Shown here in pieces: positions 24,488 to 33,523 of a stretch of 64,000 nt of DNA. The position numbers were made by a program, and so were the translations under genes. The stretch comes from Fen-178 sp963722575 (GTDB lineage: Bacteria > Acidobacteriota > Terriglobia > Bryobacterales > Bryobacteraceae): NCBI GenBank assembly GCA_963722575.1, contig CAVRNR010000022.1, forward strand, positions 1,488,001 to 1,552,000, in the 5' to 3' direction. The notes under the pieces were generated by a model, which saw only the letters and a program-made list of their open reading frames with translations, was not told where the DNA came from and searched no databases. Numbering within the stretch: the first letter of the stretch is position 1; every line of letters starts with the position of its first letter.

Positions 24488-24766
24488 ATGGTAGGATATG
24501 GGCAAATGCCCGAGATCAGCCGTTTCTTCGGCATCGTGATTCGTATGTATTTCGACGACCACAGTCCGCCGCACATTCATGCCATTTACGCCGGGAATGA
24601 AGCTCAAGTCGGAATCGAGCCGATCGCGATTCTCGAGGGCACGCTTCCCCATCGTGCGGCGTCGATGGTTTTCGAATGGGCGGCACTTCATCAACGAGAG
24701 TTGATGCAGAACTGGCACCGGCTGCACAACGCTCAGCCGGTAGAGAGAATCAAACCTCTGGAATAG
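24488..24766 (+). CDS. DUF4160 protein
   Basis: This 92-residue protein matches DUF4160: PEISRFFGIVIRMYFDDHSP, PPHIHAIYAGNEAQVGIEP, LPHRAASMVFEWAALHQREL and WHRLHNAQPVERIKPL. DUF4160 proteins commonly precede a DUF2442 gene, as here (10-bp gap), and the pair is suspected to be a toxin-antitoxin-like module, though no activity is established to my knowledge. GGAGAGG sits just before the ATG at 24488. ATG 24506 (MPEISR), where family similarity begins, is an equally plausible start. Confidence 0.85.
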   Translation: MVGYGQMPEISRFFGIVIRMYFDDHSPPHIHAIYAGNEAQVGIEPIAILEGTLPHRAASMVFEWAALHQRELMQNWHRLHNAQPVERIKPLE

Positions 24767-24776
24767 GATGTGACTG

Positions 24777-25049
24777 ATGTTTCCGAGAGTTAAGCGAGTC
24801 CGGCACATGCGCGACTACCGCCTGGAGCTGAGCTTCACCGATGGTACGACGAGGGAAGTCGATTTCCGGCAACGGATCGTCGGCCGCGGGGGAGTGTTCA
24901 GTCAGTTGGAGGACGTAGGATTCTTCAGGCAGGTTCAGGTGGACCCTGAAGCGGGGACAATCGTCTGGCCTAACGGAGTAGACTTCTGTCCGGATGTTTT
25001 GTACAGCCTCGCCACAGGCAAACCGATTCGAGTTCTAGAGACGGCTTGA
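24777..25049 (+). CDS. DUF2442 protein
   Basis: This 90-residue protein is a DUF2442 member: RVKRVRHMRDYRLELSFTDG, TTREVDFRQRIVGRGGVF, FFRQVQVDPEAGTIVWPNGV and DFCPDVLYSLAT. The fold is small and beta-rich with a helical end. It follows the DUF4160 gene by 10 bp on the same strand and is probably its partner. A large hairpin separates it from the convergent OLD-like gene. Confidence 0.88.
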   Translation: MFPRVKRVRHMRDYRLELSFTDGTTREVDFRQRIVGRGGVFSQLEDVGFFRQVQVDPEAGTIVWPNGVDFCPDVLYSLATGKPIRVLETA

Positions 25050-25129
25050 ACACGACTCAGGCATTCAGCGGAGCTGCGCGACAGGATTGACTTTTCCGGT
25101 AAGGCGACGCGACCCGGGCGGAAAGAAAA

Positions 25130-25194
25130 GGGGGGGAAGGGAACAGACGCATTTCTTGCCAAACCCGCAAAACGCGTCTGCCCCCTTTCCCCTT
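25130..25194. terminator. Large hairpin between convergent genes
   Basis: CAGACGC (25144-25150) pairs with GCGTCTG (25174-25180). Outside a 2x2 internal loop, purine-rich GGGGGAAGGG pairs with CCCTTTCCCC, giving a stem of ~20 pairs. It lies between the DUF2442 gene (plus) and the OLD-like gene (minus) and could terminate both. It has poly-pyrimidine tracts and no clean U-run. Confidence 0.5.
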
Positions 25195-25205
25195 CCTTTC
25201 CCCGT

Positions 25206-27020
25206 TTAGCGTAGTCCCTCAAGGACGGGGCGCAGGAACTCAACGAGAGTAGAGAACTGATCGGATTGGTGCTCTAGAAGCCACTTCGTAAGATGAATTG
25301 CGACCGCGCGTTTGTGGGACTTGTACGCGACCTTGGCCTCTCCGAACTGGGAGAATACGTCCTCGATGACATTCGCAGCGTGAATGCAGGCTATCGGATC
25401 ACCTGGGCAGCCGTCGGGGTAGAAGCGTTGCTTCGTCCGATCGTCAAGGACGTTTTCCATGTGGCCATTGATTTCGGCTGCGTCCGCATGGATGCCAAAT
25501 GCCTCTAGGTACGACGCGATCGCGGAGGCGTTGAGCAGGTAGTTTTCGTACATTCGCCTAGGAAGAAAATGTGCGTTCCCGTCTAGTTGGGTTCTGATCT
25601 CTGCCTTTTTTCCCTCCGTCCGCCCCTCATCGTCAAAAACGAACGCTACCCTTGTCGGAACCAAGCCGGCGATCGCGGTCAGCCGCCGGTAAACGTCGCA
25701 CACCAACTCGGCGACCCCTCCGTCAAAGTCACCAGTGGCCCTCACCGGAAGGAACACGATCCCCCTGAGCGGGAGACAGCACTTAGCCAGAATCAACTCG
25801 AAGCACTCGGCATCGGTTGGTCCTTCGACCCACACGACACCATCCGCACCGAACACGTCCGAAAGCGAGGCGCCAAGCTCGAGGAGGATGGCCCTCTGGT
25901 CGGCAACTGAATCACCTGTCAGCGCTTCAAGACTGCTTCCGTGGTCACCACGCCTGACTACAACCACCCGGTCCGGCCGTGCTCCCGCAATCACCATGGG
26001 CGAATTGCTGGTGAGGATAAACTGATGCCTGCTCTGATCTCGGAACTTCTCAAAGAGTTTTCGCAGAGCGCCAGGATGCAGGAGCCCCTGAATTTCATCT
26101 ATTAATATGATCCGCGAGTGTTCCTCAGCAAAGAGGATGTAGGTAATTGCGAGAATATACTTGAGACCTTGGCCGCATTCAGGAAGGGGGATCGCCAAGT
26201 CGTCCCGCTCGGTTTCTGCGTCGTACAACCATATCAGGGGGGCCTTCTGGGCAGGATCGACAGTGATGTCCTTGACCTCCGGGGCGATCTCGCGCACCTG
26301 CTGCTTGAAGCGATTCATCGCCGCTGTACGTTTCTGAAGCTGCAGAAGCAGGTCCCCTAGATTGCCAGCGTCAGCTTGGTTCTGGCCGACGTTGAAGGCG
26401 TGCCCCGTGATCCCCGGTGGGAGCAAAACCATTACGCGCTCCCTGACCCTCGGGCCAATGATGTGCTCAGGGGGCGTCCGCGCGCCAGGAGTAAACGTGA
26501 GGGTGGGAGCCGTTCCCTGCCATGTAAGACGATAGCTGATCTGTTGGGTCTCTGCTGGGCAGGGATAGTCCACCGCCACCTGGTTGTTATGAGCCCAGCC
26601 CTCTTGGGGCCCGCGAATGAGCTGGAACCGGAAGCGGTGTTCCGGTTGGGCGATGTACCAGTCAGAGAATCTCTTCTGAGAGTCTGTCTGGTCATGGCGT
26701 TCGTACCCGATCTTTCTGGCGAACTCCGAGTCGGGAAGCGGACCAGGAAGGAACAGTTGATCAATGCCCCTTAGGTCGTCCAAGGATAGACCCACCATCA
26801 AATCGATTGTGCTTTGCGGTTTGGGTGCAATATCCCGTCGGGCCATTGCAGACAGACTGCGGTGAGGTCGAGCCGCGAAGTTTAAGCTGAGCGCTTCAAG
26901 AAGCGCAGTCTTTCCGGAGTTGTTCCGTCCAACGACTACGTTGAGGGTAGGTCCAAGTTCAATTTCCTCCGACTCCGCGAAGGCTTTATGATTCGAAACT
27001 TTGAACGTAATGAATCGCAC
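25206..27020 (-). CDS. OLD-family ATP-dependent endonuclease (AAA ATPase plus TOPRIM)
   Basis: This 604-residue protein has an SMC/RecF-like ATPase domain with Walker A GRNNSGKTALLEAL (31-38), a signature-like ECGQGLKYILAITYILF and Walker B ILIDEIQGLLHPGALRKLF, then LTSNSPMVIA. From ~394 a TOPRIM domain follows: VEGPTDAECFELILAK carries the catalytic Glu and FVFDDEGRTEGKKAE the DxD-type acidic pair. OLD nucleases act in phage defence or DNA processing. The Gabija enzyme GajA has this architecture, but no UvrD-like partner gene is adjacent. The neighbouring VapBC and DUF4160-DUF2442 modules point to an accessory patch. Confidence 0.9.
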   Translation of the reverse strand: MRFITFKVSNHKAFAESEEIELGPTLNVVVGRNNSGKTALLEALSLNFAARPHRSLSAMARRDIAPKPQSTIDLMVGLSLDDLRGIDQLFLPGPLPDSEFARKIGYERHDQTDSQKRFSDWYIAQPEHRFRFQLIRGPQEGWAHNNQVAVDYPCPAETQQISYRLTWQGTAPTLTFTPGARTPPEHIIGPRVRERVMVLLPPGITGHAFNVGQNQADAGNLGDLLLQLQKRTAAMNRFKQQVREIAPEVKDITVDPAQKAPLIWLYDAETERDDLAIPLPECGQGLKYILAITYILFAEEHSRIILIDEIQGLLHPGALRKLFEKFRDQSRHQFILTSNSPMVIAGARPDRVVVVRRGDHGSSLEALTGDSVADQRAILLELGASLSDVFGADGVVWVEGPTDAECFELILAKCCLPLRGIVFLPVRATGDFDGGVAELVCDVYRRLTAIAGLVPTRVAFVFDDEGRTEGKKAEIRTQLDGNAHFLPRRMYENYLLNASAIASYLEAFGIHADAAEINGHMENVLDDRTKQRFYPDGCPGDPIACIHAANVIEDVFSQFGEAKVAYKSHKRAVAIHLTKWLLEHQSDQFSTLVEFLRPVLEGLR

Positions 27021-27187
27021 CTTTCCACTATTCTACGATCCAGGAGCCATATACGCCAGCCAGCGCGCCGGCGCGCCTCGGCCGTGCGCCCGAACCGGAA
27101 ACTGACCGCCGATCCGCCGGCCGCCGATCCTTGACTTCATCGTGCGTGCTTCCTTCGTTTTCGGCAAGCTCTTCAGCGGCGCAGAGC

Positions 27188-28642
27188 TCACCGCACCGCA
27201 TACGCAACATACTTCGCGTTCTCGAACGCCGCCGTTTGCGGCAGCCTGTTCTTCCCCTGCAACACCACGTAGCCGATCCCCAGGCCCTCGTACTTCGACA
27301 TGTCCGCGGGGCTGAAGCCGTGGGCCATGGTTCGCTGCCAGCGGGACCACCACTCGCCGCCGAACTCATGGAAGTAATTCACCTGGCCGCCGGACTTCCA
27401 ATCGACATAAACCGCGCGCAGAGCTTCGGTGCGGAAGATGCCGGGGTCGAGGCCGCGGGCTGCGTCGGGGAAAAGGAAGACCGCATCGTGGGGAGTGGAG
27501 GCGCGCGCCCACGCTGAAAGCTGCGCCAGTTCCGGCGTGTGCAGGTGCGGATAGTTGACGACTCCTCCCAACGTCGGAATCGCGAAGAATGCCAGCACGG
27601 CTGCCACGGGCGCGAAACGCGGCGTTCGCCGGACCGCCAGAGCCGTCAGAGTGGCGAGCGCCACAGCTAGAAGTACGCGGTTCCACGCGAGAGGCTGAAG
27701 CGGGATCAGGTAGGCTAACGCAAACCAGGCGACAGCTTCGAACGGACAGCGGGCCTTTACGCCGGCCGCGGCGGTCAGGAACTGCACCATCAGCGCGACG
27801 AAAAGCAGCGCGCGCATGGGCTGGAGCTGCGGCACCAGCGCCCATCGCCAATGTTCCAGTAGCAGCCAGGAGATGGGCATGCTCGCCACACCCAGAATAC
27901 CCAGGCCGAGCACCAGGACCCGCAGCCCCAGCGGAATTTCGCGCCGGATGCGAGCGAATGCCATGAGCAGGATCGCGAACAGGATCAGGTGATGGACAAT
28001 CACCGCGGCCGGCCAAGTGGAAACCCAGACGTATGGCGCGCGCAGGCGCTGGATCTGCTCCTGAAGCGGCGTGAGATGCGGGAAGAACGGCGCTGCCAGC
28101 AAGGGCGCGAATCCCAGGAACGGAAGCGTGGTGGGGGCATGGTAGAGGAACGCGCCAGCGGCGGCGATGCCGGCGCCCAGATACCGGCGGCGAGCGGCCA
28201 GGCCCACGGCGCAGATCAATAGGGGCACGGCGAAGGCGCGCGGCGTCGGCTCGTACTCGATCGAGAGAACGGCCGGGCCGGCAATGGTCGCGCCCAGCGA
28301 ACAGATGGCGGCGACCAGGAGCGCCGGGCCGATGGAAAGCCCCAGCGCTTCGGCCATCAGGCACAGGCCCCAGATGCCGAGGGCGCGGGCCAGCACCTGC
28401 TCGAAGGCCAGCACTTCGCGGAAACCGAGGCCCGTAAGACCGCGCAGAGCCAGCGCCGCTTCGTCGTAGAGAGTGTACTCGAGGAGCGACTGCTTCACCA
28501 GAATGTCGTTGCGCAGCACCGAAGGGTCCCGCTGGTGCTCGAGCGCCGGCGCATAGATCTGGGAATCCTGCTGCAGCCAGGTGTGGCCCGGGAATTGGAA
28601 GAATGTCAGGAGCGCGAGCGCGGCGACGGCGAGGACCTTCAT
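27188..28642 (-). CDS. Multi-pass membrane protein (GT-C-like)
   Basis: This 484-residue integral membrane protein starts with a hydrophobic helix (KVLAVAALALLTFFQFPG) followed by a periplasmic loop with HTWLQQDSQIYAPALEHQRD, then about ten more helices. A soluble C-terminal part contains TPHDAVFLFPDAARGLDPGI and YEGLGIGYVVLQGKNRLPQ. The layout resembles GT-C glycosyltransferases, without a certain catalytic motif. ATG 28642 overlaps the stop of the upstream TPR gene (ATGA), so translation is coupled. An in-frame extension into that gene is not real. Confidence 0.8.
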   Translation of the reverse strand: MKVLAVAALALLTFFQFPGHTWLQQDSQIYAPALEHQRDPSVLRNDILVKQSLLEYTLYDEAALALRGLTGLGFREVLAFEQVLARALGIWGLCLMAEALGLSIGPALLVAAICSLGATIAGPAVLSIEYEPTPRAFAVPLLICAVGLAARRRYLGAGIAAAGAFLYHAPTTLPFLGFAPLLAAPFFPHLTPLQEQIQRLRAPYVWVSTWPAAVIVHHLILFAILLMAFARIRREIPLGLRVLVLGLGILGVASMPISWLLLEHWRWALVPQLQPMRALLFVALMVQFLTAAAGVKARCPFEAVAWFALAYLIPLQPLAWNRVLLAVALATLTALAVRRTPRFAPVAAVLAFFAIPTLGGVVNYPHLHTPELAQLSAWARASTPHDAVFLFPDAARGLDPGIFRTEALRAVYVDWKSGGQVNYFHEFGGEWWSRWQRTMAHGFSPADMSKYEGLGIGYVVLQGKNRLPQTAAFENAKYVAYAVR

Positions 28643-29307
28643 TTGACCGGCGTCTTGTCCAACTGCTCCTTGGCCCAGATGCGGTTGGGATTCAGCTCGA
28701 GCGATTTGGCGAAGGCCTGGCGCGCCTCCGCGTTGCGGTTTTCCTTGCGGAGGCTGAGCGCCAGCCACAAGTAGGCTTCCGCATTCCTGGGATCGAGCTC
28801 GATGGCCTTCTGGAAATCGGCGATGGCCATTTTCGCGCCGCCGCCCAATTGCGAAGGCAGATAATAGCTGCCGACTCCGCGGGCTACGTAGACGGACGAC
28901 GACTTAGGCGCTAATTCGACGGCCCTGTCGACGGCGTCTCTGGCGCGCGGGCCGTAACTGAGGCCGCTGAGGACGTCGGTGACTGCCTGTCCGCAGAGAG
29001 TGGCCAGCACGCGGTAATACTCGGCTTCGGGCTTGAGCGAGATGGCCTTCTCGGCGGCCTTGATTCCCTGTTCGGCCGCCTGGCGTCCCGGCTTGCGGTC
29101 GTGCTGCTCGATCGAGACCTCCGCCAGGTAGGAGGCCGCCAGCGCCACCCGGTATTGCGCGTCGGCGTTTTTGGGGGTCTTGGCCGCGACGGCGGAGTAC
29201 TCAGCGACCATCTTTTCGAGCGTAGCGCGATCCTGCTGGTTGCGCGCCGTTTCGAGCGCGGAAGGAGCGGCAGCCATGAAGCCCGCCATTACCAGTCCCA
29301 AAATCAT
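28639..29307 (-). CDS. Secreted TPR-repeat protein
   Basis: This 222-residue protein has a signal peptide (~1-18) and at least three TPR-like helical pairs: AVAAKTPKNADAQYRVALAA, KSSSVYVARGVGSYYLP, AIADFQKAIELDPRNAEAYL and AFAKSLELNPNRIWAKEQLD. TPR domains mediate protein-protein contacts, and here they act outside the cytoplasm. The gene lies between an MFS gene (17 bp upstream) and the GT-C-like gene (4-bp overlap), so the three minus-strand genes are probably one operon. Confidence 0.85.
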   Translation of the reverse strand: MILGLVMAGFMAAAPSALETARNQQDRATLEKMVAEYSAVAAKTPKNADAQYRVALAASYLAEVSIEQHDRKPGRQAAEQGIKAAEKAISLKPEAEYYRVLATLCGQAVTDVLSGLSYGPRARDAVDRAVELAPKSSSVYVARGVGSYYLPSQLGGGAKMAIADFQKAIELDPRNAEAYLWLALSLRKENRNAEARQAFAKSLELNPNRIWAKEQLDKTPVK

Positions 29308-29324
29308 GTTTTCGTCCTTTTACC

Positions 29325-30530
29325 TCAAAGCGCGGCGACCCTGCGTTGCACCAAAAGGAAGTACAGGCCCAGAGCGATCAGCAGCGCTCCGTTCACCGCA
29401 AGCACGGCAGGGGCCGTGAATACTGGGACGAGCCATCCCGCCAACAGGTTTCCGACGGGCATCCCGCTACGGAAGGAGAAATTGTACACGCTCATGACAC
29501 GGCCGCGCATCTGGTTGGTGACGATGAGCTGCACCAGAGAGCTCACCATGGCGAAGACCCCCATCATTGCAGCGCCGGAAAAGAACAGCATGACGCAACT
29601 CAACACGACGGAGCGGGAAAGGCCAAAGCCAGAAATGGTGGCGCCCAGGCAGACCATCATGGCGAGAGCAATGCGGCCCTTGTTGCGGACGTTGCCCAAT
29701 CCGGCCACGGCCAGCGCACCCACCACCGAGCCCATGCCCGATAAGGACAGGAACAGCGCAAACGTGCCGGAATCCCGGTGCAGGATGTCGGTGGCGAACA
29801 CCGGAAGAAGGGTCCTCATCGGCAGGGTCAGGGCCGTCATGCAGAACGCCAGCGCGATGAGCCCCTCCATGGCGCCCTGTTTGCGAACGAACCGGATGCC
29901 TTCTTTCATGCTGCCGAGAATGCTTTCGGTGGTTTTCTCGGGCAGAAAGCGAATCGTCAGCATCATCAGGGCGACGACCGGGGCCAGAAACGAAAGCGTG
30001 TTCAGCGCAAAGCACCAGGTGGCGCCGAGCTTGGCCAGGGCCAAACCGCCCAACGCCGGCCCGATCATCACCGCCCCATTGAACTGGATGGAATTCAGGG
30101 CGATGGCGTTGGGCATATCCTCCTTGCTGACCAGCGTGGGGATGAGCGCCGTATAGGCTGGGCCGCCGAACGCTTGCGCGAAACCCACCACGAAGGAGCA
30201 GGTGAGAAAGTGCCAGACCCTGACCACGTGGAAGCCGACGAGGAAGGTCAGCACCAGCGCGCACGACATCTGGAGGAATTGGGAGAACATGAGCAAGTGG
30301 CGGCGTTCGAGGCGGTCGGCAAACACACCGCCCACCAGCGAGAAGAGAAAGATGGGAGTCGCCTGCAAGATGGGGTCCAAGGACAGCAGGAAGGTGCTGT
30401 GGCTCATCTTCCAGATCAGCCAACTCTGCGTCAGCAACTGCATCCAGGTGCCGATGGCGGAGGTGCAGGCGCCGATCCACATCAGGCGGAAATCCCGGTA
30501 ATGAAAAGCCTTGAAGACCCTTCGGATCAC
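29325..30530 (-). CDS. MFS transporter, EntS/MFS_3-like
   Basis: This 401-residue, twelve-helix transporter opens with AFHYRDFRLMWIGACTSAIG and GTWMQLLTQSWLIWKMSH, the same subfamily signature as the protein at 5162-6463. The helix 2-3 loop is FADRLERRHLLMFSQ. It is probably an exporter. It heads a minus-strand run with the TPR and GT-C-like genes. The substrate is unknown. Confidence 0.88.
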   Translation of the reverse strand: MIRRVFKAFHYRDFRLMWIGACTSAIGTWMQLLTQSWLIWKMSHSTFLLSLDPILQATPIFLFSLVGGVFADRLERRHLLMFSQFLQMSCALVLTFLVGFHVVRVWHFLTCSFVVGFAQAFGGPAYTALIPTLVSKEDMPNAIALNSIQFNGAVMIGPALGGLALAKLGATWCFALNTLSFLAPVVALMMLTIRFLPEKTTESILGSMKEGIRFVRKQGAMEGLIALAFCMTALTLPMRTLLPVFATDILHRDSGTFALFLSLSGMGSVVGALAVAGLGNVRNKGRIALAMMVCLGATISGFGLSRSVVLSCVMLFFSGAAMMGVFAMVSSLVQLIVTNQMRGRVMSVYNFSFRSGMPVGNLLAGWLVPVFTAPAVLAVNGALLIALGLYFLLVQRRVAAL

Positions 30531-30596
30531 GGTGGCGCCATGGCAGCAACTGAAATATGAAAACGGATTGTAGCAGTTTCGCGGGGCAGGGAGTCG

Positions 30597-30633
30597 GACG
30601 GTGCGGTGTAGTGACGGTGCGGTGTAGTATACT
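30597..30633 (+). promoter_or_regulatory. Tandem 16-bp repeat abutting a -10 element
   Basis: GACGGTGCGGTGTAGT occurs twice with no gap (30597-30612 and 30613-30628). The last base of the second copy begins TATACT (30628-30633), a good -10. Transcription would start about 4 nt before the permease ATG. The repeats occupy the -35 region, so they may bind an activator or repressor. Confidence 0.5.
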
Positions 30634-30643
30634 GGCCGCTGCT

Positions 30644-31969
30644 ATGTTGCCGGACTATCTTGCGAAAGCCGCGCCCAATCCGATGGGGAAGCGCGCTCCG
30701 TGGTATGCCAATACCGCACCGAGCTACGCCGGAATTTTTCTGTGGATCGCGTTCTACCGGTTGATGGCCGGGGACACGCTGGCGCACGGCAGCCTGGCCG
30801 TGTGCCTGGCCGGGCTGGTAGCCGCCGGGCTGCTGTGCTATTCCCTTTACTATCTGGCGCCCGCCATGCTGGGGATGAAGACCGGCTTCCCGTTGTACGT
30901 GGTGGGAAGCTCGACATTTGGCGCGCGGGGCGGCTACCTCATGCCGGGGCTGCTCATGGGGCTGTTGCAGATCGGCTGGTTCGCCGTGGCCACATCCGTC
31001 GCCAGCGAGTTCATACTCAAGGGCCTGGGCATGAACTCCCAGCCCGGCGGCGGGCCGTTCATCGCGACGGGAGTGCTGTGGGGCTGCGTCATGGCATGGG
31101 TAGGCGCCAAAGGCATTCGGTACGTGGCGAAAGTCTCGCTGCTTCTGAACGCCATTCCGCTGCTCATGCTGCTGATCGTCTTCTTCCAGACGGCCGGCGG
31201 CGTCGGGCGATACCATGTGCCGGCGGGCCAGGACAATCCCTTTGTGGCGTTCACCATGACGCTCGCCATTGTGATCGGCTTTTTCGCCACGGCGGGCGCG
31301 GCGGGAGCGGACTTCGGCATGAATGCGCGCCACGCAAAAGACGTCCGGTGGGGCGGGATGGTTGGCATCGCGCTGGCCGTGCTGGTGGCGGGTGGGCTGT
31401 CGCTGGCGGCCATCGCGGGCGCGCACGGCTCGGGGCTGAGCCAGGGCTTCGATTACGCCGATGTCATCCACGCCATCGGGGGCGTGATCGGGACCGCGAT
31501 GTTTTTCCTCTTCGCCATCGCGTCCATCCCGCCGACGTGCTTCTGCGCGTTTATCGCGGGCAATAGTTTCGCAACCATGATCCCGGGGGTGCCGCGGGTG
31601 GCCTCCACCATGGCGGGAGCGGCGGTCGGCATCGTGCTGGCGGTGACGGGTGTGGCCGCGAACCTGATTCCGTTCTTCAACATCGTGGGCGCCTCTTTCG
31701 GGCCCATCTGCGGCGCCATGGCGGCGGGTTACCTGCTCTCAGGCAAGCGCTGGGCGGGGCCGCGCGCGGGCATCAATTTCGCTGGGTACATCGCCTGGGC
31801 AGTGGGGTTCGTGGTGGGGATTCTGCCGTTCCTGCCCTTGTCCGCGGGAGCGAAAACCTACGTGCAGCCGGCGGTGCTTTACAGTTTTCTCACGGGGTTC
31901 GTGGTGTATGCCCTGCTGGCGAAGGCGGGATTGCAGCCGAAAGTGGTTGAGATGCCGAAAGTCGCCTGA
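30644..31969 (+). CDS. NCS1-type (cytosine/purine-like) permease
   Basis: This 441-residue integral membrane protein has about twelve helices and resembles nucleobase:cation symporters of the NCS1 class: PLYVVGSSTFGARGGYLMPG, GLLQIGWFAVATSVASEFIL, TGVLWGCVMAWVGAKGIRYV and AGAAGADFGMNARHAKDVRW. The ADFGMN segment fits the conserved loop of cytosine permeases. The substrate may be a nucleobase or related heterocycle. It is monocistronic, convergent with the histidine kinase gene (5-bp gap), and has a short-leader promoter with a tandem repeat. No nucleobase catabolic gene is adjacent. Confidence 0.82.
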   Translation: MLPDYLAKAAPNPMGKRAPWYANTAPSYAGIFLWIAFYRLMAGDTLAHGSLAVCLAGLVAAGLLCYSLYYLAPAMLGMKTGFPLYVVGSSTFGARGGYLMPGLLMGLLQIGWFAVATSVASEFILKGLGMNSQPGGGPFIATGVLWGCVMAWVGAKGIRYVAKVSLLLNAIPLLMLLIVFFQTAGGVGRYHVPAGQDNPFVAFTMTLAIVIGFFATAGAAGADFGMNARHAKDVRWGGMVGIALAVLVAGGLSLAAIAGAHGSGLSQGFDYADVIHAIGGVIGTAMFFLFAIASIPPTCFCAFIAGNSFATMIPGVPRVASTMAGAAVGIVLAVTGVAANLIPFFNIVGASFGPICGAMAAGYLLSGKRWAGPRAGINFAGYIAWAVGFVVGILPFLPLSAGAKTYVQPAVLYSFLTGFVVYALLAKAGLQPKVVEMPKVA

Positions 31970-31974
31970 GTGGC

Positions 31975-33522
31975 TTATGAGAAGCTGGCGGGCTGTCCGG
32001 CCAGCTCCAGCGTGTCGGCGCCGACGCCATCGCCGGGCAGCTTGATGGTGAAGCGGGTTCCCGTCCCGGGAGTGCTCTCGACCTCGATCTTGCCGCGGTG
32101 CGCCTTGACGATCCACGCCACGAAGCTCAAGCCGAGCCCCAGGCCCTGCTCGGCGCCGGACTTGGCGCCCGACCCAGGCACGCGATAGAAGCGGTCGAAG
32201 ATGTGCGACAGGTGCTCGGCCGCGATGCCGCAGCCGGTATCCTCCACCACCATCTCAATGTGTCCCGGCGAAGGTTTGAGGGCCATGCGAACCTGGCCGC
32301 CTTCGGGCGTGAACTTGATGGCGTTGGAAAGCAGGTTGTTGATCATGCGCTCGATCTGCACGCGGTCCACCAGCGCGGAGCACTGGGAGGGCACATCGGC
32401 CGTCAGACGAACTCCGGCGGCTTCAGCGGGGATCTGGAACTGCTCCACCAGGTCCTGGACCACTTCGCCCAGATTCAGGCGCGATTTTTGCAGAACCAGT
32501 TGACCCGACTCGGCCTGCGAGAGCAGCAGCAAGGCCCGCACAATCTGGGAGAGGCGGTCGATATCCTGCAGGGCGTTGAACATGGCTTCGCGGTACTGCT
32601 CGGTGGTCTTGGCGGTGAACAGGGCCACTTCGAGCTGGCCGCGGATGCCGGTGATGGGCGTGCGCAGCTCGTGCGAAACGTCCGCGGAAAACTGCTTCAT
32701 CTGCTGGAAGGAAGATTCCAGGCGCTCGATCATGCGGTTGAAGGTGAGAATCAGGTAGTCCAGTTCATCGCCGGCCTGGCGCGTGGGGATGCGCAGGCTG
32801 AGGTTGGAACCGGAAATCCGCTGGGCCGCCTGGGCCACCGCCAGCACGGGCGTCAGGGCGCGCCCGGCCATGAACCAGCCCAGCAGCGAGCCCAGGATCA
32901 GGGCCGCGGGAAACACCGCCACGTAGATCAGGGTGAACTGACGCAGGATCCTGTTGTTTTGCGCGAGCGGCAGTCCGATAGCCACGTAATACGGCGCCAC
33001 GTGCCCCTCGCTATAGACGATGCCGGAGCGGATCAAAAAGCGATCACCCGTGGCGTTCCGCCGCTCCGTCCAGAAAATTTTCGGCGTGCTCGATGCCAAC
33101 GCGGCGCGCACCATGGCCTGGATATCCGCCGGGCGATCGATACCGATGTCGTCGTAGGCCGTGGAGACTTCGGGATCCTTGGTCTTGGCGTTGGGGATCG
33201 GGTTTCCATTGGCATCCGCCACCAGGCAGATTCCCCGCAGATCGAGCACGATCTTCGATTCATCCGGGTCCTCGTCGTCGTAGTACCAGTTCGACGCGTA
33301 CTTGCCGAGCTCCGGATCCTTTTCGATGCGCAGGTAGCCCTTCATGGCCGCCCATTGCTGGTTGAGGTCGTCCCGAATCTGGGTGTCGAGCTCGCTCGAG
33401 AGACGCTGGCGAAAGAGGCCCGCCACCGCCATCAGCAGGACGGCGAAGAACAGCGCGTAGCTGGCCGTCAGGCGGAAACGCAGCCCGCGGGAGAGGCGGC
33501 GCAGATCGCGATTGCGGGGCAC
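31975..33522 (-). CDS. Membrane sensor histidine kinase
   Basis: This 515-residue sensor kinase has TM1 (~19-38), a periplasmic sensor of ~155 residues, and TM2 (FTLIYVAVFPAALILGSLLG). A HAMP domain (TPVLAVAQAAQRISGSNLSL) is followed by HisKA with FSADVSHELRTPITGIRGQL (phospho-His near 283). The HATPase domain has N box NLLSNAIKFTPEGG, G1 DTGCGIA and G2 GLGLGLSFVAWIVKAHRG. It follows the response-regulator gene with a one-base gap. The signal is unknown; the architecture resembles heavy-metal and envelope-stress sensors of the CusS/QseC type. Confidence 0.93.
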   Translation of the reverse strand: MPRNRDLRRLSRGLRFRLTASYALFFAVLLMAVAGLFRQRLSSELDTQIRDDLNQQWAAMKGYLRIEKDPELGKYASNWYYDDEDPDESKIVLDLRGICLVADANGNPIPNAKTKDPEVSTAYDDIGIDRPADIQAMVRAALASSTPKIFWTERRNATGDRFLIRSGIVYSEGHVAPYYVAIGLPLAQNNRILRQFTLIYVAVFPAALILGSLLGWFMAGRALTPVLAVAQAAQRISGSNLSLRIPTRQAGDELDYLILTFNRMIERLESSFQQMKQFSADVSHELRTPITGIRGQLEVALFTAKTTEQYREAMFNALQDIDRLSQIVRALLLLSQAESGQLVLQKSRLNLGEVVQDLVEQFQIPAEAAGVRLTADVPSQCSALVDRVQIERMINNLLSNAIKFTPEGGQVRMALKPSPGHIEMVVEDTGCGIAAEHLSHIFDRFYRVPGSGAKSGAEQGLGLGLSFVAWIVKAHRGKIEVESTPGTGTRFTIKLPGDGVGADTLELAGQPASFS

Positions 33523-33523
33523 G

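Noticed and set aside
25206..27020. Complete Gabija system
   Set aside because: Only the GajA-like protein is present; no UvrD-type GajB gene lies on either side.
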